The translations under genes were made by a program, and so were the position numbers. Shown in pieces: positions 1-7,857 of a stretch of 13,427 nucleotides of DNA. The stretch covers positions 1 through 13,427 of the forward strand of contig JANQBS010000570.1 of the NCBI GenBank assembly GCA_033085395.1, in the 5' to 3' direction. The stretch is from Xanthoparmelia taractica. Taxonomy: Eukaryota; Ascomycota; Lecanoromycetes; Lecanorales; Parmeliaceae. Below the pieces are notes generated by a model, which saw only the letters and a program-made list of their open reading frames with translations, was not told the origin of the DNA and did not search any database. Every line of letters begins with the position of its first letter. Within the stretch, counting starts at the first letter, position 1.

Positions 1-1020
1 GCGTTATAATAACGCTATTAACGCTATTTAAAAGCTCGCTTTAATATTTATTTTAAAGAAGAGAGTCTTTAAAAGAAGACGCGAATTTTTTATCGAAGCG
101 ATTAACTTTATCGCGATATTAATTAAAAGAGAATATTTTATAAAGATTAAAATCTTAATTAAGATATAGCTCTTAACTCGAAGAGCGTTATTTTCGCGTA
201 TATTTTTAAAGAAGTTATCGAAATTATTCGAAACGCTTAATAATAAAATATTTATATTATTTATAATCTCTAAAGCCTTAATATTAAATAAAAAATTTAT
301 AATATAATTTATAATAATTAAGAAATCTTTAAAACGCGAATTATCGACACGATATAAAATTTTTAAAGCTTATTATAATTTTATTTTAAATTCTCTTATT
401 TTATTAATTAAAGTTAATATTCTTAAATTATATAAGTCTTAATATTATAAGAAAGCGATAATAAATATATATCGAAAAATATAATAAAAACTCGCTATAT
501 AGAAAAAAGTCGATTTTCTTATAATTAATAATATTTAGACCTTAATAAATCTTTTTTTAAATGTATATATTTTAAGAAATAGATAAATCTATAAAATTAA
601 GCGTGAATCTTAAGAAGAGATCGCTTATTATAAGATTTATTAAATAATATATAACTTCGAATAACGCGAGAATATAGACTTTAATAAGACTTTCGTCTTC
701 GTTATTAAATTTATAAATTATAAAATTATTTTTATTTTAGCGATAGTTCTAGATTAAAAGCTAGAATAAATAAATATTAAAATAATCTTTTTATATAATA
801 ACGTAAAGAAAATTATTTACGTTATATAGCTTATTAACTTTAAAGTTAATAATAAATATAAAATATATAAATTAAAGAAGATATTATATAATTTAAAGTA
901 GTTTCTTAGAGTTTAATATAACACTTTAATAATATATTTTAAATAGCTAGACTTCGAGCTTATTACGATCGATTACTCGATTTTTAATAACGATATTATT
1001 ATTATCGCTATCTACGTAAA
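1..1020 (+). pseudogene. copia polyprotein remnant: integrase-RT linker and N-terminal half of reverse transcriptase
   Basis: One frame, with codons starting at positions equal to 2 modulo 3, runs through the block once TAA/TAG are read as former Gln/Trp. Recognisable copia RT landmarks in order are a VYKIKR-like segment near 585-602 (read as IYKIKRE), a GFEQRE-like segment near 653-670, an ETFA-like segment (NKTFV, about 680-694), a DVKTAFLYG-like segment (NIKIIFLYN, near 775-800), a KLKKALYGLKQ-like segment (KLKKILYNLK, near 870-900) and ADYSIF near 965-982. It ends with AIYV just before the insertion at 1021. Positions 1-350 have no clear motif and probably belong to the region between integrase and RT. 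Asp and Gly codons are widely changed to Asn, Asp or Lys codons by G-to-A changes. The frame resumes at 6381 after the nested element. Confidence 0.88.
1016..1020 (+). repeat. left target-site duplication of gypsy element A (GTAAA)
   Basis: GTAAA lies directly before the TGTCACGG start of the 5' LTR. The matching pentamer after the 3' LTR is ATAAA at 6376-6380, one G-to-A transition away. Five bases is the usual target duplication for Ty3/gypsy integrases. A four-base duplication TAAA would also fit the sequence, but then the two LTR ends would not match. Confidence 0.85.
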
Positions 1021-1160
1021 TGTCACGGAAACGCACCTGCCAAGTCAATCAAGAAATCAGCCAAGGCAAGTGCTTGGCTGGCTGACTTAGATAGAATTTT
1101 CCAACTTAGAATAACCAAGAATTAGACATTCAACTGACTATACACCCCTTTGCTGTTATA
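1021..1160 (+). repeat. 5' LTR of gypsy element A
   Basis: These 140 bases start TGTCACGG and end TGTTATA. They match 6235-6375 except for five transitions and one inserted A in the 3' copy. The end may originally have been TGTTACA, which would restore the usual TG...CA boundary. A perfect 8-bp stem, CAGCCAAG (1058-1065) and CTTGGCTG (1073-1080), encloses a 7-base loop and is conserved in both LTRs. No TATA box can be assigned with confidence. Confidence 0.95.
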
Positions 1161-1163
1161 GTA

Positions 1164-1176
1164 TGGTAGCAACGCC
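1164..1176 (+). other. probable primer binding site (TGGTAGCAACGCC)
   Basis: The sequence begins three bases after the 5' LTR and starts with TGGTAGC, complementary to a tRNA 3' end ...GCTACCA. The same heptamer starts the initiator-methionine primer sites of yeast Ty elements, so an initiator tRNA-Met primer is plausible. The bases after TGGTAGC do not match a tRNA that I can name, so the primer identity is inferred. Confidence 0.6.
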
Positions 1177-1263
1177 AAATAGCTGTTACTAGCTATTCCA
1201 GGAGATTCTCCATCATTGCTTTATCTGCTTGATTAGTACTTGTTGTATTCGTTGAAATAACCC

Positions 1264-1277
1264 TTCTCCGCGGAGAA
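1264..1277. repeat. 14-bp perfect palindrome in the gypsy A leader
   Basis: TTCTCCGCGGAGAA reads identically on both strands. It lies about 100 bases past the LTR, between the primer site and gag, and contains CC and GG steps that are almost absent from the mutated coding body. Palindromes at this position in retroviral RNAs can act as RNA dimerisation sites. That role is only an inference here. Confidence 0.75.
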
Positions 1278-1555
1278 CTGCATTCTGTCTGGTGAGATCC
1301 GCATACAAAAATATCGGAATTCTTACCCGGACGGTCGGAATCTCACTGAGTCATCAAACTCATATCCCTCACACTCACGGTCATTACTATCATCGCTGCA
1401 GCTTACTCATTATTGCTACATTATTGTATTACTGCTGTTATAGGCAATATTACTATCGTTTCAAGCACGTTGCCGCCCCTTTTTTGGGCTACTTATCTCA
1501 CTATCTTTACTATAGTCGAACAAAAGAAAGGAAATACTACACTATTAATTGCATA

Positions 1556-2158
1556 ATGGGAGAGGACTTTAATTCTTATATTACACACCTTCATATTAAT
1601 AAGAAAATCCTTCTTGTTAATGTAATACTATCTCTTCGTTACTAAGAAGACTATTATTATTCTATTTCCGTTATTAAGAAGAAGACTACTATTATTCTAA
1701 CTCCGTTAGCTCTAAATTCTATCTCTTAGAATACTATTATTTTGACCTTTTGAATAGACGAATTTCTACACTTCGAGCACGCCTTTATTAGTCTTATCTT
1801 CGACGATATTAAGTAATTTATTTTTAATATCGTTAGGATCAATTTCAGGCCTTTAGAGATCGCAAAAGAAGTAGCTTTATTAGCCCGTAACTCACGTGTA
1901 AGAGCTTATTCTATATCTATTAAAATATTAAACTAATCTACTAGCTAAGTACTTAATTAATTAATTTTTAGAATTACTCTAATTAGATTTAAGGCTAATA
2001 TTTAGTTATTAAGAAGATTAAGAGAATCTTCTTCTATTAGCGATATATCTCGTTCTTCGCCTTTGAGAAGTTCTATTAGAAATTCTTCTATTACTATTAA
2101 TTCTTCTATTAGATCTATATTAAATTATTTATTTTCGTATCTTCGCATAGGGAGATAA
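1556..2158 (+). pseudogene. gag-like frame of gypsy element A (inactivated)
   Basis: A frame in phase 2 (start ATG 1556, MGEDFNSY...) reads through TAA at 1643 and other Gln/Trp-type stops to a TAA at 2156-2158, about 200 codons. The most convincing part is 1757-1916: an acidic and aromatic segment (DEFLHFEHAF, then IFDDIKQF), followed by a segment without stops that ends LARNSRVRA. The C-terminal end, about 2024-2130, is Ser/Arg-rich. Pol follows in phase 1, so gag to pol would need a -1 shift, as in many gypsy elements. I see no CCHC knuckle, and 200 residues is short for a gypsy Gag. The assignment rests on position, phase and residual coding character, not on a family motif. Confidence 0.45.
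1646..1708 (+). repeat. two imperfect copies of a 28-base unit, 35 bases apart
   Basis: GAAGACTATTATTATTCTAT... at 1646-1673 and GAAGACTACTATTATTCTAA... at 1681-1708 match at 25 of 28 positions, both ending TCCGTTA. The second copy starts 35 bases after the first, so the reading phase changes between copies. They lie at the start of the gag-like frame, where the base composition begins to fall. Confidence 0.7.
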
Positions 2159-2475
2159 TTCTATTAATTAAAGAAATTAATCTATTTAACGATTATAATT
2201 TCTTATTTAAGTTAGTAGTATAGATAAATTTAATAATATTCGCTTATTTAATTAATTATACGATAATTAGAATTCTAATTCGAAATAAGTTTAATATATC
2301 TATCTAAATCTTAAGAAAATTAAGACTTAGAAATATTCTCGAAATAAACTACGAAAATTACTTTTAAATTAATATTGAATCTAAATTCGCCTTAACGAAA
2401 ATAATTATATATTTAAGTATAAACTTAAGCTTAAATTAATTAACTTTTTTATTAATTAAAGAAATTAAGTTATTA

Positions 2476-3420
2476 AATAAAGTTATAATTTTCGAGAATA
2501 TATAGACTAGAATCGTACTAGTCGATCTAGTTAACGAATTCTTATAGATCTAGCGAGATATCGACTTTATTAAGATATTAGAAAAGAAGTAAATAAAGCT
2601 TTTATTAAGAGATAACTAATAAATTAAGATTAATAAAAAAGTTAAGATTTATTTTTTAAATATATAAGATCGAGAAGTAATTAATAAAGTCTTTAATAAA
2701 TTATATAAATAGAGAAGACTTAAGTAAATTAAGAATTCTATATTCTTCTTTTATTCGATATTTATTATATAAAAAATACTATCTAATAACATTATTAAAG
2801 AAAAACTAATAATTAATATTCGAGATTTAAATAATCTATTACTTTAAGTTATATATTTAATATCTCTTTAATAAAATATGATTGAGATGCTAGCTAATTA
2901 TAATTTTATTTTAGTAATTAATATTATATCGTTTTTCTATTAATAGCGAATATATTTCAACTATCGCTATATATAGACTATTATAAATTATAGAAATTAA
3001 GAAACTTTTAATGTTTTTATTATAAATTATATAAATTCGATTATCTATATTTAACGTCAAATCGATAAGATTTTGCGATATATTTCTAACGTAAAAATCT
3101 ACGTTAATAATATAATTATCGATATTAAAACGTTTTAATAGCATTTATAAGATCTTTATTGTTTATTTAAGCTTTTCGTGAAATTTAATATTACTATTTC
3201 TATTATAAAGATCTTTTTAAGATATTTAAACGTTAATTTATTAAATAAAAAAATTAATTCTTTCGACTTAATTTCTCTAGAAGATAAGCTTAAGACTATT
3301 TTAAATTTATAATAGCTCGATATATTAAAAAAACTCGAATACTATCTAGAATTAATTAATTATTTATGTTAATACGTTTATTTCTACGTATAATTAATAT
3401 AACTCTTATAAGATCTCAAA
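2476..3420 (+). other. reverse transcriptase domain, gypsy element A
   Basis: The segment starts with a pre-RT region (ending a DREVINKVFNKL-like helix near 2668-2705) followed by the RT proper: VVDIRGLN-like (IINIRDLNN, about 2809-2835), SFFYQWR-like (SFFY, two stops at Gln and Trp, then R, around 2932-2950), RGQETFNV-like (ETFNV near 3000-3015) and YVQRQIDKILR (about 3046-3081). The catalytic YVDD reads YVNN at 3100-3111. The thumb and connection follow (KLKTILNL near 3290-3311, LKKLEYYL near 3328-3351). Both active-site aspartates are lost by G-to-A changes, so this RT would be dead even without the stops. Confidence 0.93.
2911..3144 (-). other. antisense stop-free stretch over the RT, not a gene
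   Basis: A 77-codon frame from ATG is open on the minus strand, opposite the RT palm of element A. Its composition is Ile/Asn/Tyr-rich, as expected of random AT-rich DNA, and the sense strand in this interval carries clear RT motifs. I list it only so that it is not taken for a gene. Confidence 0.9.
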
Positions 3421-3479
3421 ATACTACTTCTTAAAGAAGTATCGAACTTTAAACGTTAGCGAAAATAACACTCTTCTAG

Positions 3480-4062
3480 AATAAAGCTATCTATAGCTTT
3501 AAAGAATTAATTAACTTCTTTTTAGCTTCTTTAAGAAATACTATCTTAATTAACGATTCTTATATATTTTAATAATACTCGAACTTTATAAATTAATTTA
3601 AATGCCTTAAAGAAGTTTGATTTTAAGGCGATAGTCTTTTATATTAAATTAAATACTTATATTAAATCGAATGCTTATATTAAATCAAATGCATATAAGA
3701 GTAATAAATAATTCTCTCGTGCAGAGATAAAGCCTATTCTTTTTCTATTAAGGCTTCTAATTATAGTAGAAAGAAATTATTAATCTATAGAATTAAAGAT
3801 TACTAATCTTATTTAATATTTGAAGAAAATAAAATATATAATCGAATCTTTAAAGTATTCTATGAAAATATAGATAGATTATTCTATTATTGTTAATATT
3901 ATAAAGTAAAATTCGATTATTTCAATTATATTAAAAATGCGAATAAACGTTCGTTTAATTCGAGCTACTCAATTCTTAAGATAATTCAATCTAATTATCT
4001 CTTATAAACCTTATAAAAAATATATTATATCTAATACTCTATTAAGGCTTGCAAGCCTAAAT
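3480..4062 (+). other. RNase H domain, gypsy element A
   Basis: After the RT connection (ALKNxLTSF-like at about 3499-3525), the segment 3592-3651 matches the RNase H start IDLDASKEFGFGAIVFHVK and reads INLNALKKFDFKAIVFYIK, so both Asp in DLDAS have become Asn. A short tandem repeat follows. Then come ILFLSRLLxxAERNYW-like (ILFLLRLLIIVERNY, about 3736-3780), ELKITNLI near 3793-3816, and the end motif LRLVRASQFLRQF...KPGKxxIxPDALSRL (read as RLIRATQFLR near 3952-3981, and SNTLLRLAS to about 4056). The order and spacing fit a fungal gypsy RNase H. Confidence 0.9.
3639..3692 (+). repeat. three 18-bp tandem units in frame within the RNase H region
   Basis: TTATATTAAATTAAATAC (3639-3656), TTATATTAAATCGAATGC (3657-3674) and TTATATTAAATCAAATGC (3675-3692) are adjacent. 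In the pol phase they encode the six-residue repeats YIKLNT, YIKSNA and YIKSNA. The unit is a multiple of three, so it does not disturb the frame. It falls between the first RNase H strand and the ILFLSRLL motif, where length variation should be tolerated. Confidence 0.85.
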
Positions 4063-4329
4063 AAAGATAAGCTATCTTATTATTATTCGGAGTTAAATAC
4101 TCTCTACACTAATATTTTCACGATAAGTTTAATAGAGATAAGTACTATATTTCATAAGAAATACATTTAAGACTATTAATAAGATAATTATTAAAAAAGA
4201 ATTTCTATATAGCTCGATATTAATGATAGTCTAGCTAGCGAGAACGTAACATCTTTGCCTTTCGTGCGAGAAAAGCATCTCTTTGCTATTAATACTAATT
4301 TTTATTTTTCGCCTCGATCGAAAGAAGGA

Positions 4330-5520
4330 GAATTATAATAAGAATAGTAAAGTCTTACTCACGAAATGTAGCGAGATCTTATCTTTTATATTAATAGAAC
4401 TATTAATTATTAACGACTTTATATTCCCTCTTTGCTAATAAAAGATATTCTCTCTTTAATATATAAGAAAAAATATTCTAGCTTTTAAAGATACTACGAA
4501 ATTATTATTTTATTTTAATATATCTATAAAATTATAAAGCACTTATAAGACTTTATTCGATATTATCTAGAGTGTTTAGTTCTATAGATAAGAAGGCACG
4601 TATCTTACGATAGCTTATAGTTAATTTCATCTTCGTCCGTGTCTTTTTATACTCTAACGATTAATTTTATTTTAATATCATCTCTAATAAATAAATTAGA
4701 TTACATTATATCTATTACTTGTAAGTTTATAAAAGTTATTTAATTAATCTTTAATAAATTAATATAAAAAGTATCTAATTAGATAAAAGCACTTTTAAAT
4801 TAACTTAATATTATTAATTAAGAAATCTTAAAAGTTATTATTAGCGATCGAGATAGGAAATTTCTTTTAAAGCTTTAAAAATCGCTCTTCAAACTATTAA
4901 AGATTTCTCTACTTTATTTAATAGTCTATTATTTATAGATTAATAATATAAGCGAACGCACTAATTAAACTATTAAGATAGCTTTAAGATACTTCGTATA
5001 TATTCTTAATAGATCTTTTTTATAATCGGAAGTATTATTATAAATATAAATCTTTTTAAATAACTCTATCTCTTCTAATATTATATCGAGCGAAATAATC
5101 TATAATTTTACTTTAAATAGATCTCTAAATTTATTTCGTTTGCTAGCTAAAATTAATTACGTCTCTACACGAATTATAGCTAAAGATATTATTAATTTTA
5201 CTTAAATGTTTAATAAATTTCACTACGATAAAAAGTATTAATTAATATTTCTTAGAATAAAAGAATAAGTACTTCTTCGACTATATAAAGATTATAAGAT
5301 TCTCTCTATTCTTAACATTATTAATAAATTATTATAATAATATATTAATTCTTTTTAGATAATAAATAGAGTAAAGAGACTCGTCTATAGACTTACTATT
5401 TCTATAAAATAAAGAGTTTATCCTATTTTTATTATAGTATAATTAAAGCCTTATTCTACGCCGCAGAACGATTCTTTTTAACGCCCTCGGCCTTAGCATA
5501 TCTCGTCTATTTCTATTAAT
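4330..5520 (+). other. integrase domain, gypsy element A
   Basis: The zinc-binding region is near 4420-4600. Its His positions read Tyr, the first Cys of the CPEC motif reads Tyr and the second Cys is kept at 4573-4575. The catalytic core has TIDF changed to TINF (Asp to Asn at 4663-4665), SDRDR kept (Asp at 4846-4848) and SERTNQ kept (Glu at 4954-4956). The second Asp and the Glu are separated by exactly 35 residues, the D,D-35-E spacing of retroviral and gypsy integrases. ALRYF follows. The C-terminal part has a GPF-like segment (read NSF, about 5350) and a WRVHPVFxxxQLxP-like segment (QRVYPIFIIVQLKP, about 5410-5454), then a Pro/Arg stretch (RPRP near 5482). The first catalytic Asp is lost. 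Confidence 0.93.
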
Positions 5521-5541
5521 AATAATAATACTATTAATTTA

Positions 5542-5715
5542 GAAATCAAACGATTTCTCAATAAACGAATTATTAAGAAAAAACGTGATTTAACTATAGA
5601 ATATCTAATGAGATAAAAAGAATATAATTCTAAATATGATTAGTGATACAATATCAAAGATTCAGATAATGCTTTTAAGTTGATAAAGGAATATAAAGAG
5701 AAAGCAGCTAGAATT
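5542..5715 (+). other. chromodomain at the pol C-terminus, gypsy element A
   Basis: The segment starts EIKRFLNKR, matches EYLVRWKGYxxEYDxW (read EYLMR, stop, KEYNSKYD, then TAG and TGA side by side for Gln-Trp at 5641-5646), then YNIKD and an acidic/basic helix ending KLIKEYKEKAA. This is the layout of chromodomains that end the pol of chromoviruses and bind modified histone H3 in heterochromatin, so as to direct integration there. The two adjacent stops are both explained by transitions (CAG to TAG and TGG to TGA). The frame continues to a TGA at 5824-5826. Confidence 0.85.
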
Positions 5716-5826
5716 CGAGATGTTACACTCACTTCTGCAATCTTATCACCGCCTTTCAACTTACTCGCAAAAAGGAGAGATCGTTCTAGAAATCATAATA
5801 TCGCTATTTCATTAATGTCTTTGTGA

Positions 5827-6234
5827 ACAAAGTGGGTTAATATTATAACAATACTACATCTGAATAATATCTGCACTACACCTATTTATCTTATCGCTAC
5901 ATTTAAACGATTTAACGAGTATTGTTGACCGAGATATATTCTCCTCTACTCGGTAACGTTTGTGTGATTATTAAAGGGAGATAATAAGCATAATTGTTGT
6001 TTTGTGGTATGAAGGATTGATTGCATTATAGCTGTTGTTATTTGTGTACTAACTGACATTCTAACTAACATTCTGTTTGGCCGTCAAAAAGATCTCACTA
6101 TCACTAACTTCCCGCCAATTTTAGTATGCTACTATTAACGAATTTGCATAATTAGCAAGGTTTTTCTGTATACTTCAATATGTATATAAACAGCAAGCGA
6201 GGTCGCTCGCTTTTTCTTCTATTTCGGTGGATGC
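5827..6234 (+). other. 3' untranslated region of gypsy element A, little mutated
   Basis: No coding signal is seen. Base composition is close to normal, unlike the body. An ACCGAG/CTCGGT inverted pair (5928-5933 and 5949-5954) and a strong hairpin at 6195-6212 are present. The last bases, CGGTGGATGC (6225-6234), directly precede the 3' LTR and are the likely plus-strand priming purine tract, though it is short and not purely purine. Confidence 0.7.
6195..6212. repeat. hairpin AAGCGAG-GTCG-CTCGCTT before the 3' LTR of element A
   Basis: A perfect 7-bp stem with a 4-base loop is followed by a run of T. It is 22 bases upstream of the 3' LTR. In a bacterium it would be called a terminator; in this fungal-type context it may only be an RNA structure near the polypurine tract. 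Confidence 0.7.
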
Positions 6235-6375
6235 TGTCACGGAAAACGCATCTGCCAAGTCAATCAAGAAATCAGCCAAGGCAAGTGCTTGGCTGGCTGA
6301 TTTAGATAGAATTTTCCAACTTAGAATAACCAAGAATTAGACACCCAACTAACTATACACCCCTTTGCTGTTATA
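6235..6375 (+). repeat. 3' LTR of gypsy element A
   Basis: These 141 bases start TGTCACGG and end TGTTATA and match the 5' LTR except for one extra A in the GGAAAACG run and five transitions. The conserved stem is at 6273-6280 and 6288-6295. It is followed by the target copy ATAAA. Confidence 0.95.
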
Positions 6376-6380
6376 ATAAA
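6376..6380 (+). repeat. right target-site duplication of gypsy element A (ATAAA)
   Basis: The pentamer directly follows the 3' LTR and matches GTAAA at 1016-1020 with one G-to-A change. The next bases, TAATATTCTA, continue the copia RT frame. Confidence 0.85.
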
Positions 6381-7316
6381 TAATATTCTATTAATTAATT
6401 TTAATAAAAAGAAAATTTAGAGTATTAAAGATAAGCTTTATAAGCGCTTTAAGATAATCGATTTAGACGCGTATAATTATTATCTCGATATAATCGAATC
6501 TTATAACTCGATTAAACGAATTATATTTAGAAATTTATTATCGAATATAATATATAAAAGAGTAAAGAAACTCTTATTTTAATAAGTATAAAGAAGTATT
6601 AGATTATTAAAGAAGACTTTTAGATAATTAAAGCTTTTTATATCGTCTATTAATTAGTTATTAACTCGCTAATATACGTAATACTAGATATTAAATTAGA
6701 TATCGCCTATACTATTTTAGTAATATCTTAATATAACTTTAATTTAAATAAGTCTTATTAAAAGATTATTAAACGTATCTTTCGATATCTTAAATAAATA
6801 ATTAATTATTAACTCGTCTTCCGAAGAGATCTAAAATCTCTATTCGAATATATTAACGCTAACTAAGCTAAGAACTAAGATACTCGACGTTTTACTTTCG
6901 AGTACGTCTTTAACGTAGATAGCGCTACGATTAATAATTTATTTAAGCGATAACTTATTATAATGCTTTTAATCTATAAAGTTGAATATATTAATTAAAT
7001 ATAAATTATTAAGAAAGTTGTTTAATTACGTAATCTTCTTAATTAGCTTAATTCTAGCGATTTAGTTATTAAAATAATAATAATCTATTACGATAATTAG
7101 AGTATAATAACTCTAGCCAAGAACCTTTAATTTTATACACGTATTAAGTATATAGATATTTAATATTATTATATGCGGAAGCAAGTTATTATCGAGAACG
7201 TTATTCTAGAATACGTTTCGATTAAAAGATAAGTAATCGACGAGCTTATTAAGACCCTATATAAGAATAAGTTTAATCGCTTTCGGGATTTAATTAAGCT
7301 AAAATTATCTCTCTAA
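6381..7316 (+). pseudogene. copia polyprotein remnant: C-terminal RT and RNase H
   Basis: The frame resumes with NILLI (end of the YVDDxLLI motif), KLYKRFKIIDL (LSKRFKMTDLG-like, near 6430-6465), YYLDI, then, after a frame change somewhere in 6550-6620, SLIYVI...DIAYT (SLMYAMLGTRPDIAYA-like, 6666-6714) and RIFRYLK near 6775-6795. RNase H follows in phase 0: YTDADWAGDxxTRRSTSGYVF-like (Asn for both Asp, DTRRFTFEYVF kept, about 6849-6911), SKRQP-like (FKR then a Gln-type stop, near 6943), AEYI-like (VEYIN, near 6985), DNQSAIALAKNPxFHxRTKHIDI-like (LAKN near 7112-7124, KYIDI near 7147-7161) and the C-terminal ELIKTL segment. It ends at TAA 7314-7316. Confidence 0.93.
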
Positions 7317-7857
7317 GTCTTATTTTAGAAAAGCTACTTACCCCCAATCGCCGCTACTATCAGTTACTACTATTAAGTCTTATCCCTAGAACAATCCCCG
7401 CGTGAGAACCTTACAGTCGATTAGATGTAGTTAGGAGAATTTCATTTAATTATTGCATTTTATCTCCATATATATTCTCCGCCCTCGTAATTATTAATTT
7501 TTAATATATATCTATTAAACTTAAAAGAAAGTTCTTTAAATAATCGTTTTTTAATAAAGAATAAAATATTTATATAAGATATTAGAACGAATATTAGTAT
7601 CTTTCCCTTTTCGATATAGTCGTTTTTAGTCTTTATATTAATTATTTATTTTATTTTAAATATTTATCTTTTATAAAAGAGAAAAAAAGATTCTTCGCGC
7701 TAATCGCATTTAGATTTTAAAATTTATTAACTTTAAATCTTATGTAAGTTACCCTACGTTCAAAAAACGACCCCCCTAATATATATTTCAATTTTCACAC
7801 TAATTACCCGACTTTCATAGAGAATAGAGAATCTACGAGAATACGCTCGAGAAGAAG
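7317..7857 (+). other. 3' untranslated region of the copia element with terminal purine tract
   Basis: No protein homology was recognised. About 7330-7480 and 7740-7857 are less mutated, with CC and CA steps still present (for example the C runs at 7330-7336 and 7771-7776). The part from 7490 to 7735 is AT-rich like the coding body. A purine-rich stretch from about 7819 ends in GAGAAGAAG (7849-7857) directly before the TGTTAAAA of the LTR, which fits the plus-strand primer tract of an LTR element. Confidence 0.65.

Larger units (their letters stand above)
1161..1555 (+). other. 5' leader of gypsy element A, little mutated
   Basis: This stretch between the LTR and the putative gag start has near-normal base composition, in sharp contrast to the coding body that follows. 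It contains the primer-binding-site candidate and a 14-bp perfect palindrome at 1264-1277. A stop-free frame begins at ATG 1292 and runs to the TAA at 1643-1645. It is in the same phase as the gag-like frame, but its first 88 codons look like ordinary leader translated by chance, with Tyr- and His-rich low-complexity sequence. I see no separate gene here. Confidence 0.7.
2159..5826 (+). pseudogene. pol polyprotein of gypsy element A: (protease?)-RT-RNase H-integrase-chromodomain
   Basis: A single phase (codons starting at 1 modulo 3) carries every recognised pol domain from about 2476 to the TGA at 5824-5826, more than 1100 codons, with no frameshift seen. It is broken only by TAA/TAG/TGA at Gln/Trp-type positions. 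It would have encoded the enzymes that copy the element RNA and integrate the cDNA. Order: unassigned N-terminal part (2159-2475, where a protease would be expected but no DTG/DSG motif is visible), RT, RNase H, integrase and chromodomain. Loss is by transitions, for example the RT active site YVNN and the first integrase Asp changed to Asn. The last 190 bases, from about 5640, are almost unmutated compared with the rest. Confidence 0.92.
1021..6375 (+). mobile_element. Ty3/gypsy chromovirus, complete but inactivated (element A)
   Basis: This 5355-bp element is bounded by near-identical direct repeats of 140 bp (1021-1160) and 141 bp (6235-6375) and by a 5-bp target duplication. Internally it has a tRNA-primer-like site, a 380-base leader, a gag-like frame, and a pol frame with reverse transcriptase, RNase H, integrase and a C-terminal chromodomain in that order, which is the gypsy order. 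A 3' UTR and a purine-rich tract precede the 3' LTR. The body from about 1600 to 5640 is heavily RIP-like mutated, whereas the LTRs, leader and 3' UTR keep a more normal base composition. It is nested in the copia RT. No full-length frame survives. Confidence 0.96.

Noticed and set aside
1292..1645. 117-codon open frame as an independent host or accessory gene
   Set aside because: It starts in the element A leader, shows no family motif, and its last 30 codons overlap the phase of the gag-like frame. It ends at a TAA that fits a mutated Gln codon. The first part is Tyr/His-rich low-complexity translation.
2911..3144. 77-codon minus-strand open frame as a gene
   Set aside because: It is antisense to the clear RT motifs of element A, and its composition is that expected of AT-rich DNA.
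6195..6213. Stem-loop followed by T run as a bacterial intrinsic terminator
   Set aside because: It lies in the 3' UTR of a fungal-type LTR retrotransposon, so bacterial termination is not a sensible reading.
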